Shown: positions 11,271 to 23,513 of the stretch, piece by piece
Numbering within the stretch: position 1 is the first letter of the stretch
Layout of the letters: each line of letters begins with the position of its first letter
Source: Pomphorhynchus laevis
Lineage: Eukaryota; Acanthocephala; Palaeacanthocephala; Echinorhynchida; Pomphorhynchidae
Length of the DNA stretch: 64,000 nucleotides
Assembly (NCBI GenBank): GCA_012934845.2
Contig: WNNJ02000759.1
Coordinates: 1-64,000 of the forward strand
Direction of reading: 5' to 3'
Program-made: the position numbers and the translations under genes
Notes under the pieces: model-generated
What the model saw: the letters and a program-made list of their open reading frames with translations, nothing else
Database searches by the model: none
Told to the model about the DNA's origin: nothing

Positions 11271-11740
11271 TACATAGTTTTACATAGTTTTATCTCTTGC
11301 CATGAACATCAATTTATAGCCATCAAGACATTTTTCCTTTATTAGTTCTTGCTTTTTTAAAAATTACAGTTTTAAGTTATTGAATGTACAGCGAGCTTGA
11401 AAATTTTATTAAAAAAAAATAACAATTTAATTTTCAAATATGTTCTGTAATTTTACTTCTCATCATGAACGGTTTTTGAGTACCAAAACTCATTGAATTG
11501 ATTGAAACATATGTATTTAGCTTTAAAACCCATAACATTTGACTATAATCAGTTTTTGAAATTCATAAAAATAATTTACTATTTCATTAAAAGTATTCAG
11601 TTGTTTCTTCGTTTGTTATAGTTTTATAAATTTATAGTAACGGTGAAAGGAGTGAAGATAGTTTTATTTCAAAGATTTACACAATATTTCGATAGCTACT
11701 TTGATCATCTTGAGCGAAACAAAAACTGTTCATTTAAACC

Positions 11741-12160
11741 AGGGATGGACAAATTGGAGCACTTTGAAGGCTATTTTCATCTTATTTTGACCTGAAGTGC
11801 TGGAATAATTTATAAAATGCAATAATTTTGTCATCAAGCAAAAACAGCTTTATAATTTTTAATTATTAATTAAAAATTTATTAATTAAAATTTATTAAAT
11901 TAATTTATAAATTTTATTAATTTATAATATTTTGAAAATTACAAGGTTTTAGAAATCTGATGTTTTTGACAGTGGCAAAATTGACAAAAATTTGTTTAGA
12001 TTATTTTAGTCTAAAACTATTTTAGTCTAAAAACAGCTTTCCAAAATATATAATAATGGAAATATTTATTTTGAACTTGAACAACAAGGTCATCAATATT
12101 AACATTTAGATTACTCAAGGTCAATATCATTAAGTGACATACTTGGTTGATCTGTATATA
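11741..12160. repeat. Dispersed repeat copy 2, possibly hAT-derived end
   Basis: It begins cagggatggacaa and follows copy 1 with an AT-rich insertion in the middle (about 11860-12020). It ends at the same ttgatctgtatata. Divergence between the copies is high. Confidence 0.35.
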
Positions 12161-12270
12161 AACAATTAATTTTAAATAAAAAAATAATTTTTATATTTCG
12201 TTAGCAACTACATGCATCTTCCAATAAACAAATTTGTTCATTCAAATAGTGAACAAAATGTGTTCTATTT

Positions 12271-13245
12271 TTCTGAAAATGTCAGTAGCTAGTGAAAATC
12301 GATCTATCGCTCCGTCTTTCCGTGATACCTATCTTGCTCATCGACGGTCTCATCTCCACCTACTATGTACCAAATGCAACTCCTTCTGGCAGTATAAAAT
12401 CATCACTTCATTCAACTCTAAGACTCTCTGGCATACTTTTAACTCAATCCTTGTTCGCTTCTATCCGCTGTGCAACATCAATCCCGATGATTATTCGTCA
12501 TTTCTAAAGACCAAAGTATGCTCATCGGCGGTATCATCTTCACCTACTACGTACCAAATGCAACTCCTTCTGGCAGCATAAAATCATCACTTCATTCAAC
12601 TCTAATACTCTCTGGCATACTTTTAACTCAATCTTTGCTCGCTCCTCTCCGCCGTGCAACATCAATGCTAATGATTATTCGTCATTTCTCCAGACCAAAA
12701 TATCCACGTTGCTCTCTCACACCCCTCCTCACACACCTATAATGCTACGTCGCCCTTGGAGAAATCTTGACCTCTCCCTTATCCGCACTGCCTTACTCAA
12801 ATCGTCTCTATACTTACCCACAATAACATATTCATCTCCTCACGATCTCTCCTTTCTTTTCGACTCTGAACTCACATCCACTCTCGATATTCTCTTGCCC
12901 TTCAAGTCTCACCCACACCGTCGCTTGCACCGTGCCCCATGGTTTGACATCCAATGCCTACTCTCAAAGCGTCGACTCCGCCATGCTTTTCGAGTCTATC
13001 ACCGCTCTCTCAGACGTGATTTCCGCTCGATCACTCCGTCTTTCCTTGATACCTATCTTGCTCATCGGCGGTCTCATCTCCACCTACTACGTACCAAATG
13101 CAACTCCTTCTGGCAGCATAAAATCATCACTTCATTCAACTCTAAGACTCTCTGGCATACTTTTAACTCAATCCTGGCTCGTTCCTCTACGCCGTGCAAC
13201 ATCAATCCCCATGATTATTATTCTGAAAGTCAGTAGCTAGTGAAA
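12271..13245 (+). mobile_element. Internal LINE fragment with a segment in three copies, flanked by direct repeats
   Basis: ORF2 pieces of a CR1/Rex-like LINE, same family as 42303-44180. The piece TYLAHRRSHLHLLRTKCNS through KTLWHTFNSIL occurs at about 12330, 12525 and 13050, the last within a longer stretch beginning PWRNLDLSLIRTALL. The frames overlap and are disrupted. Both ends carry gtcagtagctagtgaaa (12281-12297 and 13229-13245). Neither a LINE 5' end nor a 3' tail is present. Confidence 0.75.
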
Positions 13246-14186
13246 TAAACTAAATTTATATTATTTCAATCTTGTTCCGAAATTCAAAACATTTTAGATT
13301 TGTTTACTAAAATGTAAAATACCTTAATCAAAATCAAATTTAAATAAATGTGTGCTTGGAAAGAAAGTGTCAATTTATAGCATTTGATTTATAAAATATT
13401 TAATTAATATAACTTAATCTATAACAAACACATTTTATTCCATTTAAATTTAGGTTAACCGATTTTTCAAAAATCCGAGCTCTGCGATCAGTTTCATTAA
13501 ATCGTCGATTCGGTCTGTAAATTATTATTTGTTTAAACCACGAATACAATGTTGATAGTTGAATTTGTTTTATTTCCGTTTTTATGAAAATAAATGGTTT
13601 GCATTTTATCAATTATTTTATAAAACTGAGTCATAGTTGATATTATCGCGGGAAGGTACTTTAAACTATTAGATAAACCGTGGATTTTCGAGCTGTAGGA
13701 TATTATTAATTGTTATACACCAAATTTAAGTTGAGTAAATTAAATAAAAACCGATGATAAAATGTTATTAAAGTTATAATAAAAACCGATTACAGTTTTA
13801 TCAAAATGTTATTATTCTTGTTATCAATTAAAAAACTAATCACAAAGGTTTCAAAATCAAAAGAAATGCTATATTGAATTTATTAAAATATATAAAATAC
13901 GCGTTTTAAGCATTATTCTGGAAGTGATTATAAAAATTGTTAAGCAGTGATTATAAAAATTATTAATTTAAAATTATTAAATTATTATTTAATCGCTTAA
14001 ATGTTTGTACAGCTTAGCAGCGAAAAACAACAAAATTACATCAAAAATATAATCAGCGTATATTTTATTATGAAATAAAAGTCTTTATAATATTGAAATA
14101 TATTATATGAATTATAACATAAATTTTTTTAATGTGTATTTGTAATCATGTTGTACGGTATTTAAAATATATTAGTAAAAATTGTA
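13246..14186. other. AT-rich DNA, nothing recognised
   Basis: No coding or structured feature was seen. A 70-codon minus-strand frame at 13400-13612 has no coding character I can support. Confidence 0.45.
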
Positions 14187-15075
14187 CCTCATTCCCTAAG
14201 CCAACTTTCCGTATCCGCATCTAATTGTCTTCGTGCTCTATCAGAACATCTAATTTCTTTGCGCATGTCCCTAAATCCTACCAAATCTAAAGTGTTATGG
14301 ATTTTTTCCTCAACTGTTTCTGTTATTCCTCCATCTCTGTATCTTCAGACCACAATTATTCCTGCTGTAGATAAACTAGCATTTCTAGGTATTCACTTCG
14401 ACAATAACCTGCATCTCGATCCCTTCATTCGTAATAAAACTAGATCTTCAAATATTCTTCTCCGTGATATTCGTCTCGTCAGAAATTCTCTAGATTTTAG
14501 TTCATGTAAATCTCTTATCTCCTCCCTTCTTTTCCCACGTATTGATTACTGTCTTAGCCTTCTCGTTTTCTCTTCAAAGTCATCCCTTAAACCTCTTCAA
14601 CGCCTCATTAACACTGCGGTGCGCATCCTTTTTCGACTTCGTAAATTCGATCATATATCTTCCTATTTATCAAAACTTGGATGGCTAAGTATTGATCATC
14701 GCGTTCGTTTTCGTCTACTTTGCCTGACTTATCGCCTTCTCCATTGTAATTCTCCTTCTTATCTCTATCTGCCAACTCTAAGTGAATCTGGATCTCTTTC
14801 TGCTCATCTACGTTCCTGTGATTCTCTTCTGCTACACGTACCTATTCACTCAACCAACTTCGGCCGTCGATCCCTACATATCGCTGCTCCTCTCCTTTGG
14901 AATTCCTTACCTAATCATCTGCGATCATCATCCTCATTCCGATTTTTCAAAAAGCAGCTAAAATCGTTGCTACTAAACGATTAACGTTTTTTTATTTTTT
15001 ATTTTATCTGTTTCGCTGCTGTGGGCGTGTAAGCACACAGTCTGTGTGCATTTGCCACATTAAAAAATAAATAAA
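14187..15075 (+). mobile_element. CR1/Rex-like LINE, 3' part of ORF2 and tail
   Basis: A 5'-truncated LINE holds the RT thumb and C-terminal region: NPTKSKVLW, FLGIHFDNNL, then LLWNSLPNHLRSSSS and FKKQLKSLLLND before TAA at 14984. This is the usual C-terminal signature of Jockey-superfamily/CR1-type ORF2. The 241-codon frame is open. The 3' UTR holds a hairpin-like block around gtgcatttgccacatt, almost the same as the tail at 44130-44175, and ends in (taaa)n. Confidence 0.8.
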
Positions 15076-17380
15076 ACTTTCAAATTGTACTGCTCTCTAA
15101 AAAATTTAGATTCAATCTCATTAAGGCTCTCTAAGATGAACATGTTTAGCCAGTCTGATTTCAGCAACTTTTTATAGTAGAACACATATATAGCTAACTA
15201 TTTTCGTATTTGATACCATGTTATTACTAACGTAGAAATTAAAAATTTAATCAATTAATGTATTGAATAAATAGTTTGATTAAAACAACGACAGTTTTAT
15301 AAATGTCATAAAATTTTTTATAAAGCTTTAATTTACTATAATAATTAAAAACGTCAAATTAGAAAATAAATTTAATTTAATAAGAATGAATTAAAATTTA
15401 TTAAATTAAAATTTTTTGATCGAAAAAAAATTTAAGTACTTCGTCTGAAAATGCTTATAAAAATTTTCAATATTTCGATAGCTTGGCAGCGAAACGCATT
15501 TATATAAGTTTAAGCGGGCATGTGATGATGTGTCTTATTAATCTGGTATATGAAGTAAACAACGAAATTTTTGGCATCACATTTTTTATTATACAAATAC
15601 GTTGGTTAATAAATTGATTTTAATTTTTAGTTCATCTTTAGGAATTTGGAGTATGTTTATTTTGTGGAAATATTGACATCAAAATGTTTGTAAAGAATGT
15701 AAATAAAATACATTTTAAAAATACTTCAGCTTTAACTATTATTATTTAATTACTCTTCTTGTTCTTCAGCGTTTGTTCCGCTTCGCTACGGAGCTCGCTT
15801 TTTCTGTCTCCATTTGGTTCTATTGTTTAAGCGGAGAACGTGAATGTACCATTGTAGTCGCCTTTCGCGAAGTTCATTGAGTCGCCTTTCGCAAAGGTCA
15901 TAATGTTGATGCGACGGTTTTGTTTTACGGCTGGCATGTCATGAAGTCTATCGCCAACCTTTCATCTTTCTCATCACGGGTTTGGGACAGACCATGGCGG
16001 ATTAGTAATTATTTGAATAATAAATTAATAATAAATTAATAATTAAAAAATAACAATTACAGGTATTCACAACGAAAGGGTTTGTAATGTCAAATTGTCA
16101 CAGCAAGAATATGAAAAGAATCACACAATGATCGATCGAAACTATGTGAAGTTATTATGAAGACAAAAACAACAGTGAAAATCTATTTAAGAATTTAAGA
16201 ATTTTCAGTCATTTAAGAATAATTAAAAAATAATTTAATCTAAAATTGAATATTGAAAATGCGTAAGCGCAAAGCTTATTATATTTCAGTACGTTCCAGA
16301 ACATTAGTTTATTAAATAACATAAAGTTTATCGTTATTATTATAATATATAATATATAAATTAAATATCATATAAATATTTAATTTACTCTAATTAGTTA
16401 AGTGATTATTAATTACTCTAATTACTTTTAATTACATAATTATCGATTATTATCTTTTGGCTTTTACAAAATTTGTTTGTTTTTATAAAGAGAAAACAAC
16501 AATATAAGAATTTCCAGGCATGGTGGATGAAAGAATATTGTACACAATCCCATTTTTCGTAAAGACCTTAAATGTCGAGCAACCCCATTTTGTAATCAAT
16601 TGTCTAAATCACAATATTAAGTAAACAGAAGTATAGCAAAATATTATTGGAATATAAATCACTCTTAGTAAAAAACGTTTTCCTACCACAAAGGTTACCT
16701 TTGGAAGTAAAACTTGCTTTAAAAGTTTTCAATATTTGACCATAATTTTCAAGAGAGAAATGTTAAATATCCCTCTATAATATTACTTTAGCATATATAA
16801 CTATCTTCTCGTACAGTAGTGAATATAGGTATTCCATAATATTTGTGTGGTCCATTTAATTTATATTAAATATTTCTTTTGTGAAAATCGTTTGCTTGAT
16901 ATAAATCACAAAATATTAATGTGTTTAAAATAGTGTTAATACAACTGATATAATATTTTGTAAAAACTGTGTTCCTCCAGATGACATATAATCTTAATTC
17001 TGATACATCGTATATTATTTATTAATCAATTCATAAAAATTGAATTAAAAATTCTTACCTTATAAAAATTATAATGTATTAATTATTGAAAATTTTGAAA
17101 TTAAAATATTTATTTTTAAATTTGACACGATATTTTGATTCAATAAAAATCTAAAACAACATTAATTTGGATAAAAACGAATATTATAATATTGATGTGG
17201 TCCATATTTTCAAAATTTAAAATTTTGAGATTAAAATATTCAATCTTTGACAACTAATGACCTTTGATATACCATATCATACATGGTTCATGATTCAACT
17301 ATTTTTTACAACTATTTTAAACAAATATCTATACAAGTAATTTATATTAATTGCGAAGATACAGCGCAATTAACTACACA
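15076..17380. other. AT-rich DNA with a small RTE scrap at 15765-15960
   Basis: 15850-15900 repeats gtaccattgtagtcgcc and cgcgaag from the RTE element at about 37346-37370 in the same orientation. The rest is AT-rich with no recognisable feature. Confidence 0.45.
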
Positions 17381-17381
17381 A

Positions 17382-20060
17382 ATGGAAGGAGGAAAGCGTC
17401 CTTGTCATCTCTGCCATAGAGACATTGCATTGACCTCTTGTAGACGTATCCGCTTCCACAAGTTCGTAGGTTCAAGTACGAATCGTCAACGGTCATACGC
17501 ATCCCGTTCAAAGCACGGGTTCTAGCAGCCACCTATTTCTGTGACCATCAAACAAGCATTCCAAATATGATATGTCAGTTCATGGGCAAAGTTGCTGCTC
17601 TTTGCAAATTGTGCTTCAGTTGCTCAATACTTGCAACATGCGTAGGTTTACATAAGGCGAGACAATAATAACAGACGCAACAACCGCCTCACCGGATATA
17701 TCATCAGTGAGAGAAATACCACGCAAAAATGCAAATCGCTAACCGAACGGTCAGTCAGAACTCGCTTGTGTCAGCCTGGCCAAACATGGAAATTACGAGG
17801 AAGCAGTCCAGCACCTGACTTAAGTAAAAATATTCACCCCATCTGCAAAGACTACATCCTCTCACGTAAAACAGGTGTCAGAATCAACCACTCTCATCCC
17901 ATAATTTTTCAGAACAGTCTTTACCGCTATCAATTCCTTTCCCTTAGCACCAGGACCATGTAGTCTGAAGACTAAGGCCTGAGCATCTCCTGGACATCTT
18001 AAGAGCCGATAGCCGCGGATCACGAGCAGATAATTTGACGCACCTTGTCAAACATATCATTACAGGACACACACCTTCAAAAGTGGCGCCTTACATCACC
18101 GGCACAAAGTTGTTCGCACTGCTAAAAAACGGACTAGGTTATAAGACCAATAGCCGTCGGCGAAACTCTCCACATTTTCTGTTCGAAGTGCATTTATCTT
18201 CAACTCCGCAAACCAGCGCCAGCCTGCTACAACACAATTATGGGTAGCAACCCAAAACGTAGTGGAAAGGATTATTCACAACGATATATGACACAACGAG
18301 CAACACGCCAACGACAACAACTAAACATGGGTGAATATCAACCTCTCCAACACCTTCAAATCAGTGTGCAGAGCACACCTATGAGCGGCGATTCGAGAGA
18401 ACGTACCAGAGTTCTTGTCTTGATTTTACCTTACGTACAAGTGCAAGGCATACCTATGTTTCGGCTCTATAACCATCTCAACTCACGCGAAAGAGTCGTG
18501 AAGGATCCATTAAGCTCTTTTCTCTTCTCGTTGGCCATTAAAAGTACGTTTCAACGTGTATCCATATCACCGAAAAAACTTTAACATGTAGTACGTGGAC
18601 GACGGCATAGTTGGCGGGACGCCATTGACAATCACATCCGTACTCGCCTGGCTTGATACAAGATTCAAGGTGATGGAGTTCCAGCTAAATTGGCCAAATA
18701 CCGGGGTCATGGGATCGCCTGAAGCCGTGAACGCTTGCCTGGCCCTGCTATCTGAGGCTGTTTCGGAAAACACCCGAAAACACGCACTTGCTAGGCATAC
18801 CCGTCAGTGACGAGTCATTCACAAAGACCCAATTGACTAATGAGGTTCTTCCACCGCTAGTCCAGACAATTGGTACAATAGCCTAGCTGCCAGATCCTAA
18901 AGTCAGATATCTTCTACTCTGACACTGCGCATCCTAGTCAAGGATAAACCACCTCCTCAACTCACTCGATTCAGGGATGACAAAAACGTTTTTATCAGTC
19001 ATTTAACAAACAAATAGGCAGCTACTTACAGAAAATATGCGCTTGCCAACTTCACGAAACTACCAAATCATAGATGACACTCCCATCGGTCTAAGGTGCA
19101 ATGCTGCACACGCCCAGAGCGCATTCATCCATAGCGATAAGCAGGTTGGAGAGGTATACAGTATGGATGCCTCTATATTTCCTGGCTATTTCGAAGCATT
19201 GGTAACGTTAAGAACCATTATGGCTCGCACTTCATACCATCTAAGAAGGGCGGTCAATCATCAACCTCACGGCTAATCGACCATTTTGCCTCGATCCAGC
19301 TGATACAATCATTTAGTGAAATAAATCGTGCCCAACTGCAAGCAGTATCGTGCCCAAACGCAGGGGTTTGGCTGCGCGCCGTGCCAAATGCTGAATTTGG
19401 AACGGAACTCATGCTCCCACAGTTCTGCATCCTAGCCCGAATGTGGCTTGAAATTCCCTTACACGAAAATGACTATCGATGCGACCGCTACATGCGCATG
19501 GCGGATCAGGGAGGCATACACTCGCTCATTCGCCAGTACAGAGGTTATTAAGGACTGCGGCATAACGTCATTCACGACGTGGTATTCACAGCCGCAGAAT
19601 CAACCCAAATGTATGTAGCCATGGAAGTGCGAGGAATTATCCCGAACCGACATGAACGCCTATAAAACATCCTATTTAATGAGGACCCTCCCACTTGCGG
19701 TCGACTTTGCAATCACCCATCTCAACAGATTGCATACCGTTACTCCGCCGGCAACGTACAACTCGCCGCTGCCACGTCGTACACTGTCGATGTCAAGGAC
19801 AGGAAATATAAAGACAGGGCAGAATCAGTGGGGAAATGTTTTCAGCCGTCGTATTGGAGACCTTTGATGGATGGAACGATTAAGGAAACAGGTGATTAAG
19901 CGGTTGAGAATAATATGAGTCGGTTAAGCGGAATCGGATACGTAGTGACGGTCACACACCTATATCAGCGCATCTCTCGCACTAATGAGGAGCAACGCCA
20001 AAGCCATATTAGTTTCACTCGACTAAGCGTACACAGAGGATATTTCACAATGGATTCATT
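17382..20060 (+). pseudogene. Degraded reverse-transcriptase element of an unnamed RT family
   Basis: Many stops and frameshifts interrupt it, but family motifs appear in order. It starts MEGGKRPCHLCHRDIA (zinc-finger-like). RPIAVGE lies near 18146, PLSSFLFSLAI near 18512, YVDDGIVGG (YxDD catalytic box) near 18592 and NAGVWLRAVPNAE near 19362. The same series occurs in a widespread group of invertebrate RT-like proteins for which I have no secure clade name. The sequence is more GC-rich than its surroundings. Its 3' side is interrupted at 20060 by the E1 retrotransposon, whose 5-bp target duplication lies directly next to it. Confidence 0.65.
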
Positions 20061-20149
20061 CCTGTTGTTATAAACAGAAACCGCTACAGATTTTTTCAAC
20101 AATCTACAAATAGAGTTAGTCAATAAGATATAATAGTTCAATCATCACA

Positions 20150-21987
20150 TTCTCCCCGTCCATGTATTAACGCCAGCAGCTTATCCTGATAACTCGACCC
20201 CGCGAAGAACGTTCCGGCATGAATTTAAATACATCATCTTAATCAGACTCCACTAGGGGAGAATCAAGGAGCTCTCTACTCTCACTAGTATCTTGTAGTG
20301 AGCCAAGTGCCTGTTGTTGGATATTAACATCACGACCTGGGTCCTGAAGATTTTCAGTAATTATTCTTGTCAATGACTTTCCCAGTAAGGTTACTTGATT
20401 TCTGACTCCGTTGTTTCGAACTGGCTATCAAGATCTTGATCACCAAGACTTTCTACAACAGTCTCTTTCCTATTAGTCGAATCATGTGATGGAGCGAGAT
20501 TTGATGTTGACACTGCTGCTTCCCTCCCATTAGGATAACGGATTATCGCATAATTCGGTTTGAACTCACAATTTCGATAAATACTACCAGAGGATGTGAT
20601 TTGGCTTGTCTAATGAAGTTTCGAAGTAAATCAGAACCAGGCATTAGCCAGCTAGAGATAAAGTATCCTTTGCTCGATTTCCTTGGAAAGTTGAAGATCT
20701 GTTAATGAGAAGTGGAGTTAGTTGGTGGCAGTACACAGTAAAGATCGGATAGAATGTAAAGTCACATCTAAGACTGATTTCCATTGTTTGAGGAAGACCT
20801 CGGGATTTAGCAGCCAGTTGAATAGTTTTCTATATTACTCCATTCAGGCGCTCGCACTGGCCTTTTCCGATTGAGTGGTATGGTGTTGTGTGAGAAATAT
20901 TCGTACCATTGCTCTAATATTCGTACCATTGCTCTACTACCTCTGGGGCTCCGAGGATTGAGAAACTATTTTACACACAACGTACCACAGTTTTTGCAGA
21001 AGTATCCACACATGGGTATAAGAAGGGATATCATGAGTATTCGTCTATAATGATTAGTAAGTATTTGTCGTTATTTATAGTTGGCTTAGGACTCATGAAG
21101 TCTATTGAGAGTCGCTCGAAGGGTAGTCGATCTGTGATCAGTTGTAAATGCTTTGGTTGATGGAACCTTGGCTTTAATTCGGCACGCAATGCACATTTGG
21201 CACAAACTCGTCGGACTTATCCTATGGAGTATGGTAAATTTGTCTGGTTCACGAAGTGATTCAGTCGCGTGATTCCATGATGGCACAGAGCGCTATGTAA
21301 GTCTTTGAGCGAAGGATTGCTAACTGCACAGAAACTCCGAGATAACTGATCAGTTGCGATGTTTGATTTTCCCGATCTATATTTAATCTCGTACCTGAAA
21401 GCTCAATCCTTCAACGAGTAAGCTTGTCGTTCTTTATACGACTTTTCCTTAATTTGTTAAATATAAACGAGACTGCCTGCTGATCCGTAACAATTGTAAA
21501 CTTCCGCCCCAGAAGAGCTTTTGACACAGTTCTCTAGAAATAAGCTAGCGGGTTTTTTGCGTGTGATAATACTGCGGATAGGGATTTGCCTTGAGCATCA
21601 GTTTTGATCGTAAAAGATTGAAAGAGTTTCGGTCTTCGTCTATTGAGGCTATTAAAGCTTCTGCGATTTTTCCTTTTAATTGCTGGAAACGCTGAAGTTG
21701 AAGATCATTCAGTGGGAATTTGTTGACATCCAGGAGTGGCCGAAATTTTACAGGGTAATGCGGAATCCAGCAACTGTAATATGAAAACAAGTCAACTGCT
21801 CGCTTGAGTGATCTTAGTGTAGTTGGAGCGGGCAGTTGAATAAAGGGTTGTAATCGTTCAGGGTCGAGTTTTATTTCTCCGTTGCAGATTAGGTAGCGAA
21901 GATATTTAAGTTGTGTTATTGAGTATGTGAACTTCGATTCATTCAATTTCATGCGGTACTTTCGGATGACCATACGAAAGTCTTCAA
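20150..21987 (-). pseudogene. E1 pol, RT end to integrase (broken)
   Basis: Reading from 21973 down, the RT C-terminal part has NESKFTYSITQLKYL and DPERLQPFIQLPAP, followed by the start of the RNase H region (about 142 open codons). Further down, an integrase-like piece around 21290-21070 carries a C..C zinc-binding stretch and a DRPP-like/IDFMSPKP catalytic-core start in a shifted frame. Stops and frameshifts are frequent. The segment resumes the RT exactly where 30842 leaves off. Confidence 0.7.
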
Positions 21988-22162
21988 TGTGACGTAACGA
22001 AACTCTTTTGTTCGTTCTCGTTCCAGTTATTGTTCACTGATTGTTAACGCAACGTTTTGTGCATAAAAACGCTGACGAAGATTTTTTTACAGCTTTTGTT
22101 TTACGGCTTCAAAAAAACAGTTTTGTTATTCCTTTTGTATTCTTGATTTCATAAAAAACTCA

Positions 22163-23138
22163 CAAGCTATTTTGACCACTGAGGGGAAAGTCAGATGGAG
22201 CGATATGATACAAAGTTTCGATGGGCCTAGTAGACAAAATTGGTTCGGATGGATCAAGAAGATCAAATTTGTTTGCAAGCTACAAACTATCTGATGTCTC
22301 GAGCATGTAATATTGTTATTTCTGAGTGGTGGCGCTTTTGCAATGTATGATTTTCACTGAGCGAGGAAGTTGAGAAATATTACGACCTGGTCATAAAAGC
22401 TTTTACATCAGCATTTGGATTGCGTAAGTTCAGGCAAACCGTCTACTAATCGGTGATACACTCGCGGATCAAGAGTCAGTTGATGTATATGTAGCAGACT
22501 TAAAGAAGCTTGCAAATTCCGTCGATTCTACGCAGGATAACGATACATGGGTTAAAGCTGCGTTTGTTAATGGATAACCGTGATATATTTCGACTCAAAG
22601 TGAAACTACTGCACTGTCAGAAGGCCTCACTCTTAACAATGTCGTGGACTTAGCCCGTAGTATAAGACAACTAACCTTGAGCGTTTCATAATTTCCTACA
22701 AGGTGCCCTATCGATTATGACAAGATAATTGGGACAGTAGGGCGATCTTTTACTCAAGACCGTGATAAATCAAAGAATGATATCGAAAGAGATACACGTG
22801 AATAATATTGTACGTTTACGAAGCAACACAGGTGATATTGTTGTAATAAATTCGGACATATTAGACGAGATTGTACTAAAAACGAGGATCAGGAGGTTAT
22901 AGTCAGTTGAAACGAATTGCCGTATTAACACGGATTTCGGGTGCTTCGATTGGCAATATTTGCGGTCGCCAATGGTGGGTGGTTTCATCTTACTATTGTT
23001 ATGGACTTAATAAGTCAAATGGGTGGTGTGCATTTTAATGGCGAAGGTATGGCGAAGTTCGAAAATACATAGAGTCTTTGTGAAAACATGTAAAGGGGAG
23101 GAATCGATGTTATAAGAATTTCTGACCAAGATTTCGAT
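22163..23138 (+). pseudogene. E2 gag region (broken)
   Basis: Frames are interrupted. Recognisable parts are an aromatic-rich gag stretch at 22190-22300 (NWFGW), a capsid-like part, and a CCHC zinc knuckle with CNKFGHIRRDC near 22837-22870. Gag would package element RNA. Too many stops remain for a functional protein. Confidence 0.6.
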
Positions 23139-23273
23139 TAAATCAGCTAACTGAGTCTACGTATTGTTATATAATTATAAAATAAACAAAACATAATAAT
23201 GCTAAATCAAAATTTAATAATTAAATAATAAAATTAATAATTGTTTTTAGATTTTCTATAATTTAAATCAAGT

Positions 23274-23304
<31 letters not shown>

Positions 23305-23359
23305 ATTTAAAATAAACGTCATTTTTATGAATTGACTAATAAATAACAGACGTTGTATC

Positions 23360-23500
23360 AGAATAAGAATTAGAGGTCATCAGGAGGAACTGCTATGCTA
23401 TCAGGTTTCGGCCCCTAACTCCTCTACCCAACATAGCAGCGGGGCCAAATACATGCTAATGATGTATTTCCTCTGAAATAACTATCTAGTATCTTATTCT
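23360..23500 (-). ncRNA. Structured pseudoknot RNA in Penelope-like 3' UTR
   Basis: Helices in plus coordinates: agaataag 23360-23367 with cttattct 23493-23500; agagg 23372-23376 with cctct 23470-23474; gagga 23384-23388 with tcctc 23420-23424; ctgctatg 23390-23397 with catagcag 23432-23439; ggcccc 23410-23415 with ggggcc 23441-23446; hairpin aaatacat/atgtattt 23447-23469. The ctgctatg and ggcccc helices cross, giving a pseudoknot. It sits directly after the RT stop codon, and a second copy at 60985-61125 keeps every helix. Function unknown: a ribozyme, an RT recognition element or a telomerase-RNA-like domain are possibilities. Confidence 0.65.
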
Positions 23501-23513
23501 AATGCAAAGTATA

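Larger units (their letters stand above)
9883..12270. other. Intergenic AT-rich DNA with two diverged repeat copies
   Basis: No gene was seen. Low-complexity AT runs lie at 10260-10320, 10770-10850 and 11860-11940. The only structured content is the repeat pair listed next. Confidence 0.5.

Noticed and set aside
23360-23500. Minus-strand CTGATGA plus GAAA in the Penelope 3' UTR as a hammerhead
   Set aside because: The order and spacing fit no hammerhead type, stem I cannot close, and the second copy reads CTGATTA, so the core is not conserved.
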